A stretch of DNA of 39,816 bases. It comes from Planctomycetota bacterium. Its GTDB lineage: Bacteria > Planctomycetota > JACOTG01. Below are positions 25,631 through 34,147 of the stretch, piece after piece (the first letter of the stretch is position 1; the number at the start of each line of letters is the position of its first letter). Made by a program: the position numbers and the translations under genes. The notes under the pieces were generated by a model. The model was not told the DNA's origin. It did no database searches and worked only from the letters and a program-made list of their open reading frames with translations. The DNA is taken from the NCBI GenBank assembly GCA_016178505.1, contig JACOTG010000290.1, forward strand, positions 1 to 39,816. The letters run 5' to 3'.

Positions 25631-28045
25631 TCACTGCATTCGCCGGTGGAGAACCAGCGCGGCGCCGAGCAGGCCTGAGAGGAGAATCAGGCCCCACTCG
25701 CCGAGGGTCGGAATGCGGGGCGGCGGTCCGACCGTGACGACCGAGCTGCAGTCGTCCGACACAGAAGTCCCCGGATTCCCGGATGAGCCGGGATGGCCGG
25801 AAACAGTGGCGGTGTTTTGAATGTTGCCCTGGAACCCGCCGGCGACGTTCGACTGGATCACCACGGACGTCGATGCGCCTCCGGCAAGCGTGCCGAGATT
25901 GCAGTCGACCGTGTTGCCGAACACGCTGCATCGTCCGTCACTGGTCGAGACGTTGACGAGGCTGGCGGGGAGGACATCGTGGAGCGTGACGCCGTTGAGC
26001 GCAATCTGGCCACAGTTCGTGACCGTGATGCGCCAGAAGAGGGCCGCGTTCGCCGTCGTGACGTTGAGGCTGCCGAAGTAGTTCGTCCCATCGAGGGAGA
26101 CTTCCTTCACGCACTGGATGCAGGGCGGCTGAACCGTGACCTGGGCCGAGCACTGATCCTGCGAAGTCGCGGGCGGGATGCTGCCGTTGACGGTCGCCGT
26201 GTTCGTGAGAGTGCCCGAGTTGGCGGAAACCGTGGCGCGATACCTCACCACGACCATCGCACCCGGGCCGAGTGGGCCGAGGTTGCTGCAGGTGATCGCA
26301 TTGCCGGCGGCCGAGCAGGCTCCGGGCGAAATGACCTGGACGTTCGTGTAACCCGCCGGCAGCGTGTCCGAGAGGGTAACAGTCGTCAGGCTTGCGGTGC
26401 CACAGTTGGTGATTTGAACGCGGAAACTCACGGTTTGTCCGGGCGCCGCGGTCACAGACGCGAAGAAATTCACGCCGTCGAGCGAGACTTTCTTGTCGCA
26501 CGAGACGCACGGAATGACGACGTCGACCTGGGCCTGGCAATCGTGGCTGACCGTGCTCCCACCGAACGAGCCCGTCACGTGGGCCGAGTTGACCAACGTG
26601 CCGATCGCCGAGTTGGAGATCACGGCCGTGAAGTTGATCGTGCGCGACGCGCCGCCGGCCAACGTGCCGAGGTTGCACGTGAGCGTCTGTGCGGCGACGC
26701 TGCACTGTGGGTCGCTCTCCTGGATGTTCGTGAACCCGCCGGGGAGCGTATCGGTCACCGTGACGTTGGCGAGATCGCTCGTCGACGGATTCGAGACAAC
26801 GATGCGGAAGTGAACGGTCTGGCCGCGAACTGCCGTCACGGACGAAGAGTAGTTGGAGCCGTCGAGCGAGACCTGCTTCGTGCAGTTGATGTCGACGAGG
26901 CAGACCTGCGCCGTGTCGCTGTCGAGGACGCGCGGGCCACCGCACTCCACCGGCGGACGACCGCCTCCGGTGACCGTGTTGATCATGCAACCGGTGACGT
27001 TGCCGTTGACGGTCGCGTCGAACGTCACCGTTCGCGTGACGCCAACTGGAAGGCTCCCGGAGCCCGAAAGGTTCGTGAAGTCGATCTGGGTGCGTCCCCC
27101 GCTGATCGGCGTCACGGCGAACGAGGCGGTTCCCGTGACGTTGTTTGCGAAGGTGAGTCCGTTCGGAAGGATGTCACGCATGCCAACGCCGTTCAGCACG
27201 ACGTTGCCGGTGTTGTGGATCTGCAGGCGGAAGCGAACCGTGTCGCCTACTCGCGCGCCGACCGAATCGGCGAACGAGCCGCCGGCGGTCACATTCTCGA
27301 CGTCCTTGGTCACGTCGACGGCAGCGCTCGAGATGTTGAAGACGATCGTGTTCGACGTGTCCTCAGGGAGACCGTCGACGAGCGAACCGGCGCGAACGAT
27401 CACGTTGAAGCACGTCGGAGTCGGATCGAGAGTGCTCCAGTTGTTGATGCGCACTTCGATGTCGTTCGTGCTCGTATTCTCGTCACCGTCCGGGATTCCG
27501 GTATTGCCCCCGCCCGCGCCCGCGGTGCCGAGCTTGATGATGCCGCTCGCGCCGGGGATCGGCACGATCGAGTCGCCGGGCAGGATCTGGAGCGTATTGC
27601 CCTGATAGCGAACGTGGACGTCGGTGTGATCCGTCGTCACGCCGTTGCCATTGGTGTCGATGAAGAAACTGTATTCCTCGTCGGGTCCGACGCCCGGTTC
27701 CTCGACGAACGGCGAAGCCACGCAGGCCGGGTTCGTGAGAGTGTCGGGACTGTTGTTTCCGTCGGCGTCACCCGGTACACCGGCGCCATTGAGGCCGTTG
27801 CCGGGCGGGACATCCATGATGTCGACGCCGAAGAACAGTTGGTCGGCTGCGACGTTGTAGTAAACGTAGATGTGGGAGAAGTCGAAACCGCTCTTTCCCA
27901 CTGCGCAGACCTCGTTGATCGGGTCCGCCTGATCTGCCTGCGCCAGAGGAATCAGGTCGGCCAGATTGCCGTCCACGACCTGGCCGAACGAAACTCCGGC
28001 CACGGTCATCAGCAGGATCAGCAATGCACAACACTGCTTGGACAT
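25631..28045 (-). CDS. DUF11 repeat surface protein with IPTL-CTERM tail (DUF11 paralogue C)
   Basis: The 804-aa product starts at the ATG at 28045, preceded by AAGGAGG; this puts the signal peptide (ending about GVSFG, residue 21) at the N-terminus, while the open frame extends 21 codons further. The shared N-terminal domain reads VVDGNLADLIPLAQ, IYVYYNVAADQLFFGVDIMD, GVPGDADGNNSPDT. DUF11 domains follow with CxKxVSLDGxNYF openings and DTLPAGYTNVQ motifs. The tail is IPTLGEWGLILLSGLLG, a helix and HRRMQ. It is colinear with paralogue B over almost its whole length. Unlike A and B, no propeller gene diverges from it and no TTGACC-type promoter is seen; a terminator-like hairpin sits in front of it. 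Confidence 0.9.
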   Translation of the reverse strand: MSKQCCALLILLMTVAGVSFGQVVDGNLADLIPLAQADQADPINEVCAVGKSGFDFSHIYVYYNVAADQLFFGVDIMDVPPGNGLNGAGVPGDADGNNSPDTLTNPACVASPFVEEPGVGPDEEYSFFIDTNGNGVTTDHTDVHVRYQGNTLQILPGDSIVPIPGASGIIKLGTAGAGGGNTGIPDGDENTSTNDIEVRINNWSTLDPTPTCFNVIVRAGSLVDGLPEDTSNTIVFNISSAAVDVTKDVENVTAGGSFADSVGARVGDTVRFRLQIHNTGNVVLNGVGMRDILPNGLTFANNVTGTASFAVTPISGGRTQIDFTNLSGSGSLPVGVTRTVTFDATVNGNVTGCMINTVTGGGRPPVECGGPRVLDSDTAQVCLVDINCTKQVSLDGSNYSSSVTAVRGQTVHFRIVVSNPSTSDLANVTVTDTLPGGFTNIQESDPQCSVAAQTLTCNLGTLAGGASRTINFTAVISNSAIGTLVNSAHVTGSFGGSTVSHDCQAQVDVVIPCVSCDKKVSLDGVNFFASVTAAPGQTVSFRVQITNCGTASLTTVTLSDTLPAGYTNVQVISPGACSAAGNAITCSNLGPLGPGAMVVVRYRATVSANSGTLTNTATVNGSIPPATSQDQCSAQVTVQPPCIQCVKEVSLDGTNYFGSLNVTTANAALFWRITVTNCGQIALNGVTLHDVLPASLVNVSTSDGRCSVFGNTVDCNLGTLAGGASTSVVIQSNVAGGFQGNIQNTATVSGHPGSSGNPGTSVSDDCSSVVTVGPPPRIPTLGEWGLILLSGLLGAALVLHRRMQ

Positions 28046-28110
28046 AGTGATCACATCCTCCTTGTCTCTTCTCTCTTGCGGGAGATCTCGCGCAATGAGT
28101 TGGTCCAACG

Positions 28111-28161
28111 AAAAAGGCCGTCGGACGCGGCCCCTGAGTGAGGAGCTGAGTCCGACGGCCT
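28111..28161 (-). terminator. Terminator-like hairpin upstream of DUF11 gene C
   Basis: A perfect 12-bp stem (28115-28126 with 28150-28161) has a 23-nt loop. On the minus strand it is followed at once by TTTTTCG. It ends 65 nt before the start codon at 28045, with little room for a promoter between. It is either an insulator, the leftover terminator of a lost minus-strand gene, or a leader attenuator. Confidence 0.65.
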
Positions 28162-28726
28162 GATTATTTCAGTACCGTGATCTCCGCCGAACGCGACGCT
28201 CGCACGGAGTCAGTTCACAATTGACTGTGGCGCCTAGAGCGCAAAGCGCATTCCGCGGACTGTTCGCAAACCCGTGGCTTTCGAAAGCTGCTCAGAGACA
28301 TGAGAGTCAACGCATTATGTCGAGATCAATGTCGTGTATCGAAATCGAACTCCAGTGTGCGCGACGTCGAATATTCGAGACAGTCAATGTTCGAGCTCCG
28401 ATCGAACGGGCGTAATCGTCGAGAGCGTCGCCGATTGTGAGGCGTTCATTTTCGTGGACGTGAGGTGCGAACGAGAGACGAGGTTCCGTCGCTCCGCGTG
28501 GCGCGGAAACGTCCGAGGGGAAGTGCCAACGCGGCGGCAGAGGGATTCGAGTGGTGCGTGTGATCCGCATCGCAGCGGCCGATGGAATCGTTCGAAAGCA
28601 ACGAAGGCCGCGAAGAACACGGCCGGCGCGGCGTCGGAGCCGGGTGTTTCGATTCGGTTCAGACGCCTCGGGAAGGGTGCCGTTTCGACAGGTCGTCCGG
28701 CTCTTACAATGTGGGAAAAGGCATCA

Positions 28727-28754
28727 TTGACTTTCGCGCGGCGTGCCGTATAGT
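28727..28754 (+). promoter_or_regulatory. Strong plus-strand promoter without an adjacent gene
   Basis: TTGACT (28727-28732), 16 bp, TATAGT (28749-28754). The segment GCCGTATAGTTTGCCCAG is nearly identical to the promoter of propeller B. The nearest gene start is 585 bp away and has its own promoter. Confidence 0.65.
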
Positions 28755-28800
28755 TTGCCCAGAATATAGCGGTGCCTGTTAACCATTATCGAGAGAGGAC

Positions 28801-28899
28801 GGTTTCCTGGGGAGGGAACCTTTCTTGCCAGCTCGGTGGTCAGGGACGGACCGAAGCAGGGCTGCGGCTCGTCGCTCCGGCTGTCGTCCCCGACCACCG
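28801..28899 (+). ncRNA. Candidate structured RNA (two hairpins)
   Basis: About 40 nt past the predicted start of transcription, GGTTTCC (28801-28807) pairs with GGGAACC (28814-28820). Then CGGTGGTC-A-GGGACG (28834-28848) pairs with CGTCCC-C-GACCACCG (28885-28899), giving 14 pairs around one mismatch. No known RNA family is recognised. Confidence 0.3.
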
Positions 28900-29215
28900 G
28901 GCGTACCTGAATCTCCACTCGTGATCCACGCTTTTCGGCGAGTCGACCGCTCGATCGACGAACGGCGACGCGTCATCCCGGCATTCTGAACGAAACCCGG
29001 TCAAGGACGGAGGTCGAACGACCGCGCGTAGACTCCGTGTCGACATTCGTAAACTCGAGGCAACCACCTTCTGCGCCTCCGTCCTTGCCCGGCATATCTG
29101 CACTTCCAAGCCTATCCCGATTTGGCGCGAGACACCGTCGCGCCTCCGACCCATCTGCGCCAACATTCCGCGCCGCGCGTCGCTTTGCCGAATGGCGCCA
29201 AGTCGAAGCCATGTC

Positions 29216-29243
29216 TTGACTCCCGTACGAGGCCTGCTATAAG
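29216..29243 (+). promoter_or_regulatory. Promoter of the amidase operon
   Basis: TTGACT (29216-29221), 16 bp, TATAAG (29238-29243), giving a leader of about 90 nt before the ATG at 29339. Confidence 0.7.
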
Positions 29244-29338
29244 AGCCGACTCGGCTGATGTCCCATCCGGTTGCACTTGCCCAGACGACCGGACCCGAAG
29301 CGGCCTCCTGACTGCAGCGACATCGTTAAGGAGTAGGA

Positions 29339-30655
29339 ATGAAGGGAATCTCTCGATTCCCGGCGCCGCTCGCGTCGGCATTGCTCGTCGTTTGGTGTGC
29401 GTCCTGTGCATCCGTCCCCACGGTGACGATTGGCAAGACCAATCGCGCACAGGAGGTCGCCGCAAAGGAGAACGAAGGCGATCTCACCGGCGCGATGGAA
29501 GCCTACCGAGACTATTTGTTCGGTTTGCCGGATGACGCCGACCACGTTCCCGCATATCTCAAGCTCTCGCGTTGCGCGATGAAATTGGGTGACTATCGCC
29601 AGGCACGCGAGTATTTCAAGCTGGCCGAGAATGCGACCGATTCCGCAAGCGTGCGTTTCGAAGCGGCGAAGGGCATCGGTGACGCGTACTATCGCGAGGC
29701 CCGGTTCGTGCTCGCTTCAATCCACTATCGCGATGCGGAACGATACGAGAAGAACCCGCTCATTCTCGACGAGATCTACTACAAGCTCGCCGTCTGCAAC
29801 CAGAAGACGGAAAACGAGGACGCTGCCAAGGGCTACTTCGCGAAAGTCAGCAAGTATCAACCCCCGCCGGGGGAGCCGACCTACGCGCCATGGACTGAAA
29901 TGGCCTCTGAAGAAGGCGGGACATCCGACGTCGCCTCGTCGGGGTCGGGTCTCCGAATCATCGATCGCGCGAGTTGGCACCCGAGACCCATGCGACGCAA
30001 CTACGATCCGATGGGCCAGATCTGGCGCCTCACGATTCACCACTCGGCCGTGCGCGACACGGACCGGGACTTCGATTCGTGCGCCCGGTCGATCAAGAGC
30101 ATCCAGACGACCCACATGGGAAGTCCGAAGTACTGGGCCGACATCGGATATCACTTCCTGGTCGATCGAGCCGGCCGTATTTGGGAGGGCCGACCGCTCT
30201 ACATCCAGGGAGCGCACGCGGGAAACCCCGAAGCGAACCGAGGAAATGTCGGCATCTGTCTGTTAGGGGACTTCTCCGATCAGGATCTGACCGCGGAGCA
30301 GAAGTCGACGCTTCGCGAGTTGGTCGTCAGCTTGATGGTCAGCAACAGCATCACCATCGATCACGTCTACACGCACCAGGAAATACGCCGACAGTATGAC
30401 ATCGGGGCCACCGACTGTCCGGGGAGCCGCCTGCAAGGCTATGTGGACTCTCTACGACTGGAACTTCGTCGCGGATCCAGTCAACCGCAGCCGTTGGCTG
30501 GAGGCGTCGCAACAGTCCATCTCGTTCATCAGGGCGAGACACTGTTCCAGATTTCTCGACAGTACGGCATTTCTGTGGCTGACCTGAAACAGGCAAACCT
30601 ATTGTCGGCCGATGGCGACATTGCCGTTGGGCAAAGGCTGCGCATTCCGCGCTAA
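29339..30655 (+). CDS. TPR - peptidoglycan amidase (Amidase_2/PGRP) - LysM protein, probable lipoprotein
   Basis: The 438-aa product starts at an ATG with TAAGGAG five bases upstream. The N-terminus is a signal sequence ending in WCASCAS, a possible lipoprotein site at Cys23. Residues about 40-175 carry TPR-like helices (AYLKLSRCAMKLGDYRQA, EIYYKLAVCNQ), reminiscent of BamD/YfiO repeats. Residues about 205-375 are an N-acetylmuramoyl-L-alanine amidase of the PGRP/T7 lysozyme type: zinc ligands fit His234, His346 (YTHQEI) and Cys360 (TDCPG), with a tyrosine at 271. A LysM domain (VHQGETLFQISRQYGIS to VGQRLRIPR) closes the protein. It should cleave the peptide stem from peptidoglycan, held at the envelope by lipid and LysM. 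It leads an operon; the next gene starts 15 bp later. Confidence 0.9.
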   Translation: MKGISRFPAPLASALLVVWCASCASVPTVTIGKTNRAQEVAAKENEGDLTGAMEAYRDYLFGLPDDADHVPAYLKLSRCAMKLGDYRQAREYFKLAENATDSASVRFEAAKGIGDAYYREARFVLASIHYRDAERYEKNPLILDEIYYKLAVCNQKTENEDAAKGYFAKVSKYQPPPGEPTYAPWTEMASEEGGTSDVASSGSGLRIIDRASWHPRPMRRNYDPMGQIWRLTIHHSAVRDTDRDFDSCARSIKSIQTTHMGSPKYWADIGYHFLVDRAGRIWEGRPLYIQGAHAGNPEANRGNVGICLLGDFSDQDLTAEQKSTLRELVVSLMVSNSITIDHVYTHQEIRRQYDIGATDCPGSRLQGYVDSLRLELRRGSSQPQPLAGGVATVHLVHQGETLFQISRQYGISVADLKQANLLSADGDIAVGQRLRIPR

Positions 30656-30670
30656 CACGTAGGAGGCCGA

Positions 30671-31918
30671 ATGCACTTCGGAATGCGACAGTGGATCGCC
30701 TGTAGCTCGACAATCGCGGTCATTCTCGGTGTCGGCATCGGTCTGCGAGCAGCCAATGGCTGCCGCCCGAGCGACGCTCCCGCATCTCCGGCGCCGAAAC
30801 AGTCGGACACGCAGCCAAAGCCGGCGACACTCGAATTCGTCATGTCGAAAGAGGGCCTGCCGCAAAAAGGCGAGTGGCGCGGCATGCCGGCGGTCGGCGA
30901 CCTCAACGAAGACGGACATCTCGATTTCGCGGCTTCGATCCGAAAGGGAGACGGCCTCCACGTCTTCCTCGGAAACGGAAAAGGGGGGTTCACCGACGCG
31001 AAGCCCGGATTCAACCGCTACATCGAATATGGCGGCAGCGCGATCGCGGACCTCAACAAGGACGGGCACCTCGACATTGCGTTCACGACCCATGGCACTC
31101 CGATGCAAGTATTCCTCGGCGATGGCAAGGGAGGCTTCAAGGCATCGACCGAAGGGATCAAGAACGGGGACATCCTCGAAGGCGTCGCCGTCGGCGACGT
31201 CGACGAGGACGGCAACCCGGACATCGTTTCGCTTGCTTGGTCGGGCGGGGGCTTCTACGTCTTCCTCGGTGACGGCAAGGGCGTGTGGAAGCAGACTCGG
31301 CCGATCACGACGACGCCCGAGCGCGACTACGGACACGAGGTCATTCTCAAGGACATGAACGGCGACGGGCATCTCGACATCGTCGCCACGTATGGCGGTC
31401 CGAGCATTTTCGTCGGCGACGGCAAGGGCCACTTCAAGCCGTGGGGCAAAGGCCTCCCACAGGTGCAAACCTGGGGCATCTGTCACAACGTCGCCGTCGG
31501 TGACGTGAACGGTGACGGCAAGCCCGACCTCGCGGTCACCGGAGTTGCCGGCATCGACGAGCTGCTCGGCCTCTCGGTTTACTTGCAAGGCGCAGACGGC
31601 GTCTTCACGGCATCGAATGCCGGGCTCCCAACCGATCTCACCTTCAAGGGGGTGCGGTTCGGGGATCTCGATGGCGACGGCAAGATCGACCTCGTTGCTC
31701 AGGGCGGTCCGGACCGAAAGACCGCCGTCTATATCTGGCGAGGGGACGGAGCCGGCCACTGGACGCAGGCCGCGATGCTCACCGGCGTCGGCGACACGTC
31801 GGAGATCGTTCTCGCAGACTTCAACGAGGACAAGGCGCTCGACATTCTCGAGGTGTACATGGATGCGCCGGGTGGCATCCGCCTTTGGCTCAATCGTCGG
31901 GGTGAAGCCTCCCGTTAG
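30671..31918 (+). CDS. FG-GAP/VCBS seven-repeat propeller, probable lipoprotein
   Basis: The 415-aa product starts at an ATG with AGGAGG four bases before it. A signal peptide ends LRAANG before Cys31, which fits a lipobox loosely. Seven FG-GAP-type motifs spaced about 50 residues apart (AVGDLNEDGHLDF at 74, then near 125, 174, 226, 275, 331 and 381) carry the DxNxDGxxD calcium-binding pattern, as in integrin-like seven-bladed propellers. The last motif, DFNEDKALD, has lost its glycine and is degenerate. The gene overlaps the next by 17 bp, so the two are probably co-translated. A surface binding or scaffold role is inference. Confidence 0.88.
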   Translation: MHFGMRQWIACSSTIAVILGVGIGLRAANGCRPSDAPASPAPKQSDTQPKPATLEFVMSKEGLPQKGEWRGMPAVGDLNEDGHLDFAASIRKGDGLHVFLGNGKGGFTDAKPGFNRYIEYGGSAIADLNKDGHLDIAFTTHGTPMQVFLGDGKGGFKASTEGIKNGDILEGVAVGDVDEDGNPDIVSLAWSGGGFYVFLGDGKGVWKQTRPITTTPERDYGHEVILKDMNGDGHLDIVATYGGPSIFVGDGKGHFKPWGKGLPQVQTWGICHNVAVGDVNGDGKPDLAVTGVAGIDELLGLSVYLQGADGVFTASNAGLPTDLTFKGVRFGDLDGDGKIDLVAQGGPDRKTAVYIWRGDGAGHWTQAAMLTGVGDTSEIVLADFNEDKALDILEVYMDAPGGIRLWLNRRGEASR

Positions 31919-33983
31919 AACCTCGCCGTCGACGACGAGGGAAATCGTCCTCGTCGTCGCGATCTTCTGTCTCGCGCTCGTCGTTCGAATCGCCTACCAC
32001 TTGGAGTACGACGCCCGATACGGCGTCGACACCACTCGGCTTGCGCAACTCGACTCGAACACCTTCGATCTCGGCGCCCGCGCGATCGTGGCCGGCGACG
32101 TCTTTCAACGAAACGTGTACTACCCGTACCACTGGTGGAACGAGGCCGTCGCGCCGCGAGCCGAGTGGGAATCGTGGTATCACCCCCCGACGTTTCACCA
32201 GACGCCGCTCTACCTTTATTTCGTCGCGGCGCTGTACGCGATCGCCGGCTGCGTGCCGGCCATCGTGACTTGGAGCCAGGCAATCATCGGCGCGCTCGTT
32301 GCCGTGCTCGTCTACGCGATCGGGAGGCGCTCATTCGGTCGCCCTGTTGCGGCGATAGCGGCGATCTGGACGGCTCTCCTCGGATCACTCTTCTTCTACG
32401 ACGTGTTCCTGCTGCGCGAGTCGCTCGTCGGCTTCGTGTTTCTCGTGACCGCGGCGTGCTTCGATCTCGCGCTTCGCCGCGACGCACGTCCGGCGTGGTG
32501 GATCGCCACCGGCGTCGCGCTCGGCGTCGCGTTTCTCGCGAAAGAGACGGCGCTGGCACTGTTCGCCGTCATGCTGCTGTGGCCGCTGCATCCCGACATG
32601 CGCGGGGAACGGTATGGGCCCCGAACGGCGCGCCTCGTCGCCGGATTCGCGCTCGCCTTGCTGCCGTTCGCCATCCGCAACGTCGCCGTCGGCGCACCGG
32701 TTCTCGCGTTCAGCACGCGCGGCCCGTGGGAGTTCGTCAACGGCAACGCGAGCGCATCGAGCGGCGTCGAATGGTTCCCGGAAGAAACGCGCCGCGCGCT
32801 CCTCGATGGCCAAGCGAAGGCGATCTTCCTCCGCTCGCGAGGCAGTTTCTCGAGCGCCGCCGCAGCGACGCTCGAGACTCACGCCGAACGCCCGCTCGGG
32901 TTCCTATCGTTGCAGTGGCGCAAGCTCGCCGCGTTCTGGAACGGCTACGAGTTTCCGAACAACGTCGATGCGTACGTCGTCGCGTCTCGCGTCTCGTTGC
33001 TTCGATGGGCGCCCGGATTCTGGCCGATGGGCGCGCTGGCGATCGTCGGGCTTGCATTGTCGCTTCGCCGGTTCCGCGAGCGATTCGTTGCTTATGGGTT
33101 CGTCACGGTCATCGTGTTCGCGACCGTCGCGTTCTACGTGCTGGCGCGATTCCGGGTCCCCGCGCTGCCATTCCTGTCGCTGTTCGCCGCACTGACTCTC
33201 GTGGAGTCGTGGCGTTTCGCGGCCGCGAAGCGATGGGGAGCGCTCGCCGCGACGATCCTCGCCGCATCGGTTCTCTCGATCCTCACGCGGCCGAGCCGCA
33301 CCGCACCCGGCCCGTCGACGTGTGCGATCCTCTACGCACAGTCGCTCCTCGAGGAAGCTCGATATCCACAGGACCTTCGAGTCGATGCGGGCGTTCGCGC
33401 GTTGGTGACCGCGCTCCCGCCGGATCGTATCGAAGCACTCGAAACGCGCGCAGTCGCCGCGCTCGACGAAGCGCGATCTGCAGCGGTGACCGACGGCGAC
33501 GCCGAACGAATCACGTCCGCGCTCTGTTGTCAGTTGGGTGACTATTGGATGCGCCGCGGTCAGTTTGCGCGAGCCGAGATCGAATTCCGCGCCGCGCTCG
33601 ACCACGCGCGAAGCGACGACGAACGCGCCGTGGCGCTCGTCGACCTCGGAAACGTGCGATTTCAGCTCGGTTCGCTCGACGACGCGCTTCGGCGGTACGA
33701 CGAGGCGTTGGCGCTCCAGCCGCGAAACAAGGCCGCCTATTACGGCAAGGGGAGCGCGTACCAGAAGCTCGGCAATCTTCCAGATGCCGCGGATCAACTC
33801 GAACAAGCGATTGCGGTCGATCCCGCCTACACGGATGCGCACGCACAACTCGGATTCATCTACGACGCCATGGGCAAGAGCGACCGGGCGCTCGAGCACC
33901 TCCGAAAAGGGCTCGTGCACCAAACGAACCCCGCGGTGGAGCGCGCGATCCGCGACCTCGTACGAAAGCTCGAAAGCAAGTGA
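31902..33983 (+). CDS. Polytopic membrane protein, PMT/ArnT-like glycosyltransferase fold, with C-terminal TPR domain
   Basis: I choose the GTG at 31902 (693 aa), because it immediately precedes the first membrane helix and overlaps the previous gene by 17 bp; the frame is open far upstream, but only inside that gene. Helix 1 (IVLVVAIFCLALVVRIAYHL) is followed by a periplasmic loop with LDSNTFDLGARAI and YHPPTFHQTPLYLYF, where an acidic residue sits as in GT39/GT83 (PMT, ArnT) enzymes. About ten hydrophobic segments follow to roughly residue 480. Residues 547-693 are TPR repeats (LGNVRFQLGSLDDALRRYDEAL, GSAYQKLGNLPDAADQLEQA, LGFIYDAMGKSDRALEHL). It would transfer a sugar from a polyprenyl carrier outside the membrane. 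The acceptor is unknown, and the neighbouring lipoproteins are guesses. Confidence 0.82.
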   Translation: MKPPVRTSPSTTREIVLVVAIFCLALVVRIAYHLEYDARYGVDTTRLAQLDSNTFDLGARAIVAGDVFQRNVYYPYHWWNEAVAPRAEWESWYHPPTFHQTPLYLYFVAALYAIAGCVPAIVTWSQAIIGALVAVLVYAIGRRSFGRPVAAIAAIWTALLGSLFFYDVFLLRESLVGFVFLVTAACFDLALRRDARPAWWIATGVALGVAFLAKETALALFAVMLLWPLHPDMRGERYGPRTARLVAGFALALLPFAIRNVAVGAPVLAFSTRGPWEFVNGNASASSGVEWFPEETRRALLDGQAKAIFLRSRGSFSSAAAATLETHAERPLGFLSLQWRKLAAFWNGYEFPNNVDAYVVASRVSLLRWAPGFWPMGALAIVGLALSLRRFRERFVAYGFVTVIVFATVAFYVLARFRVPALPFLSLFAALTLVESWRFAAAKRWGALAATILAASVLSILTRPSRTAPGPSTCAILYAQSLLEEARYPQDLRVDAGVRALVTALPPDRIEALETRAVAALDEARSAAVTDGDAERITSALCCQLGDYWMRRGQFARAEIEFRAALDHARSDDERAVALVDLGNVRFQLGSLDDALRRYDEALALQPRNKAAYYGKGSAYQKLGNLPDAADQLEQAIAVDPAYTDAHAQLGFIYDAMGKSDRALEHLRKGLVHQTNPAVERAIRDLVRKLESK

Positions 33984-34147
33984 ACGGATCGACCGCACCG
34001 TCGATTCGAGTTCCGTGACGCCTTTCGCCGAACTCGCACACTCGGTAAACTATCGACCTCTCCAAATAGACCACCGGCGCTGGGCGGTGATCGGGCCGGG
34101 GACGGGACGCGGAGCGGGTGGCTCCGCTGGACGAGGGGCTGATGTTC

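Larger units (their letters stand above)
28162..29338. other. Gene-poor region with promoters and a possible RNA
   Basis: About 1.2 kb without a convincing protein gene. A minus-strand extended -10 (TGAAATAAT, 28163-28168 plus TGA) lacks a good -35. Two good plus promoters (28727-28754, 29216-29243) and two hairpins (28801-28899) are described separately. The short open frames on both strands match no family I know. Confidence 0.5.

Noticed and set aside
28307..29212. Several short minus-strand open frames in the gene-poor region
   Set aside because: No ribosome binding sites, no homology that I recognise, and composition typical of random GC-rich DNA.
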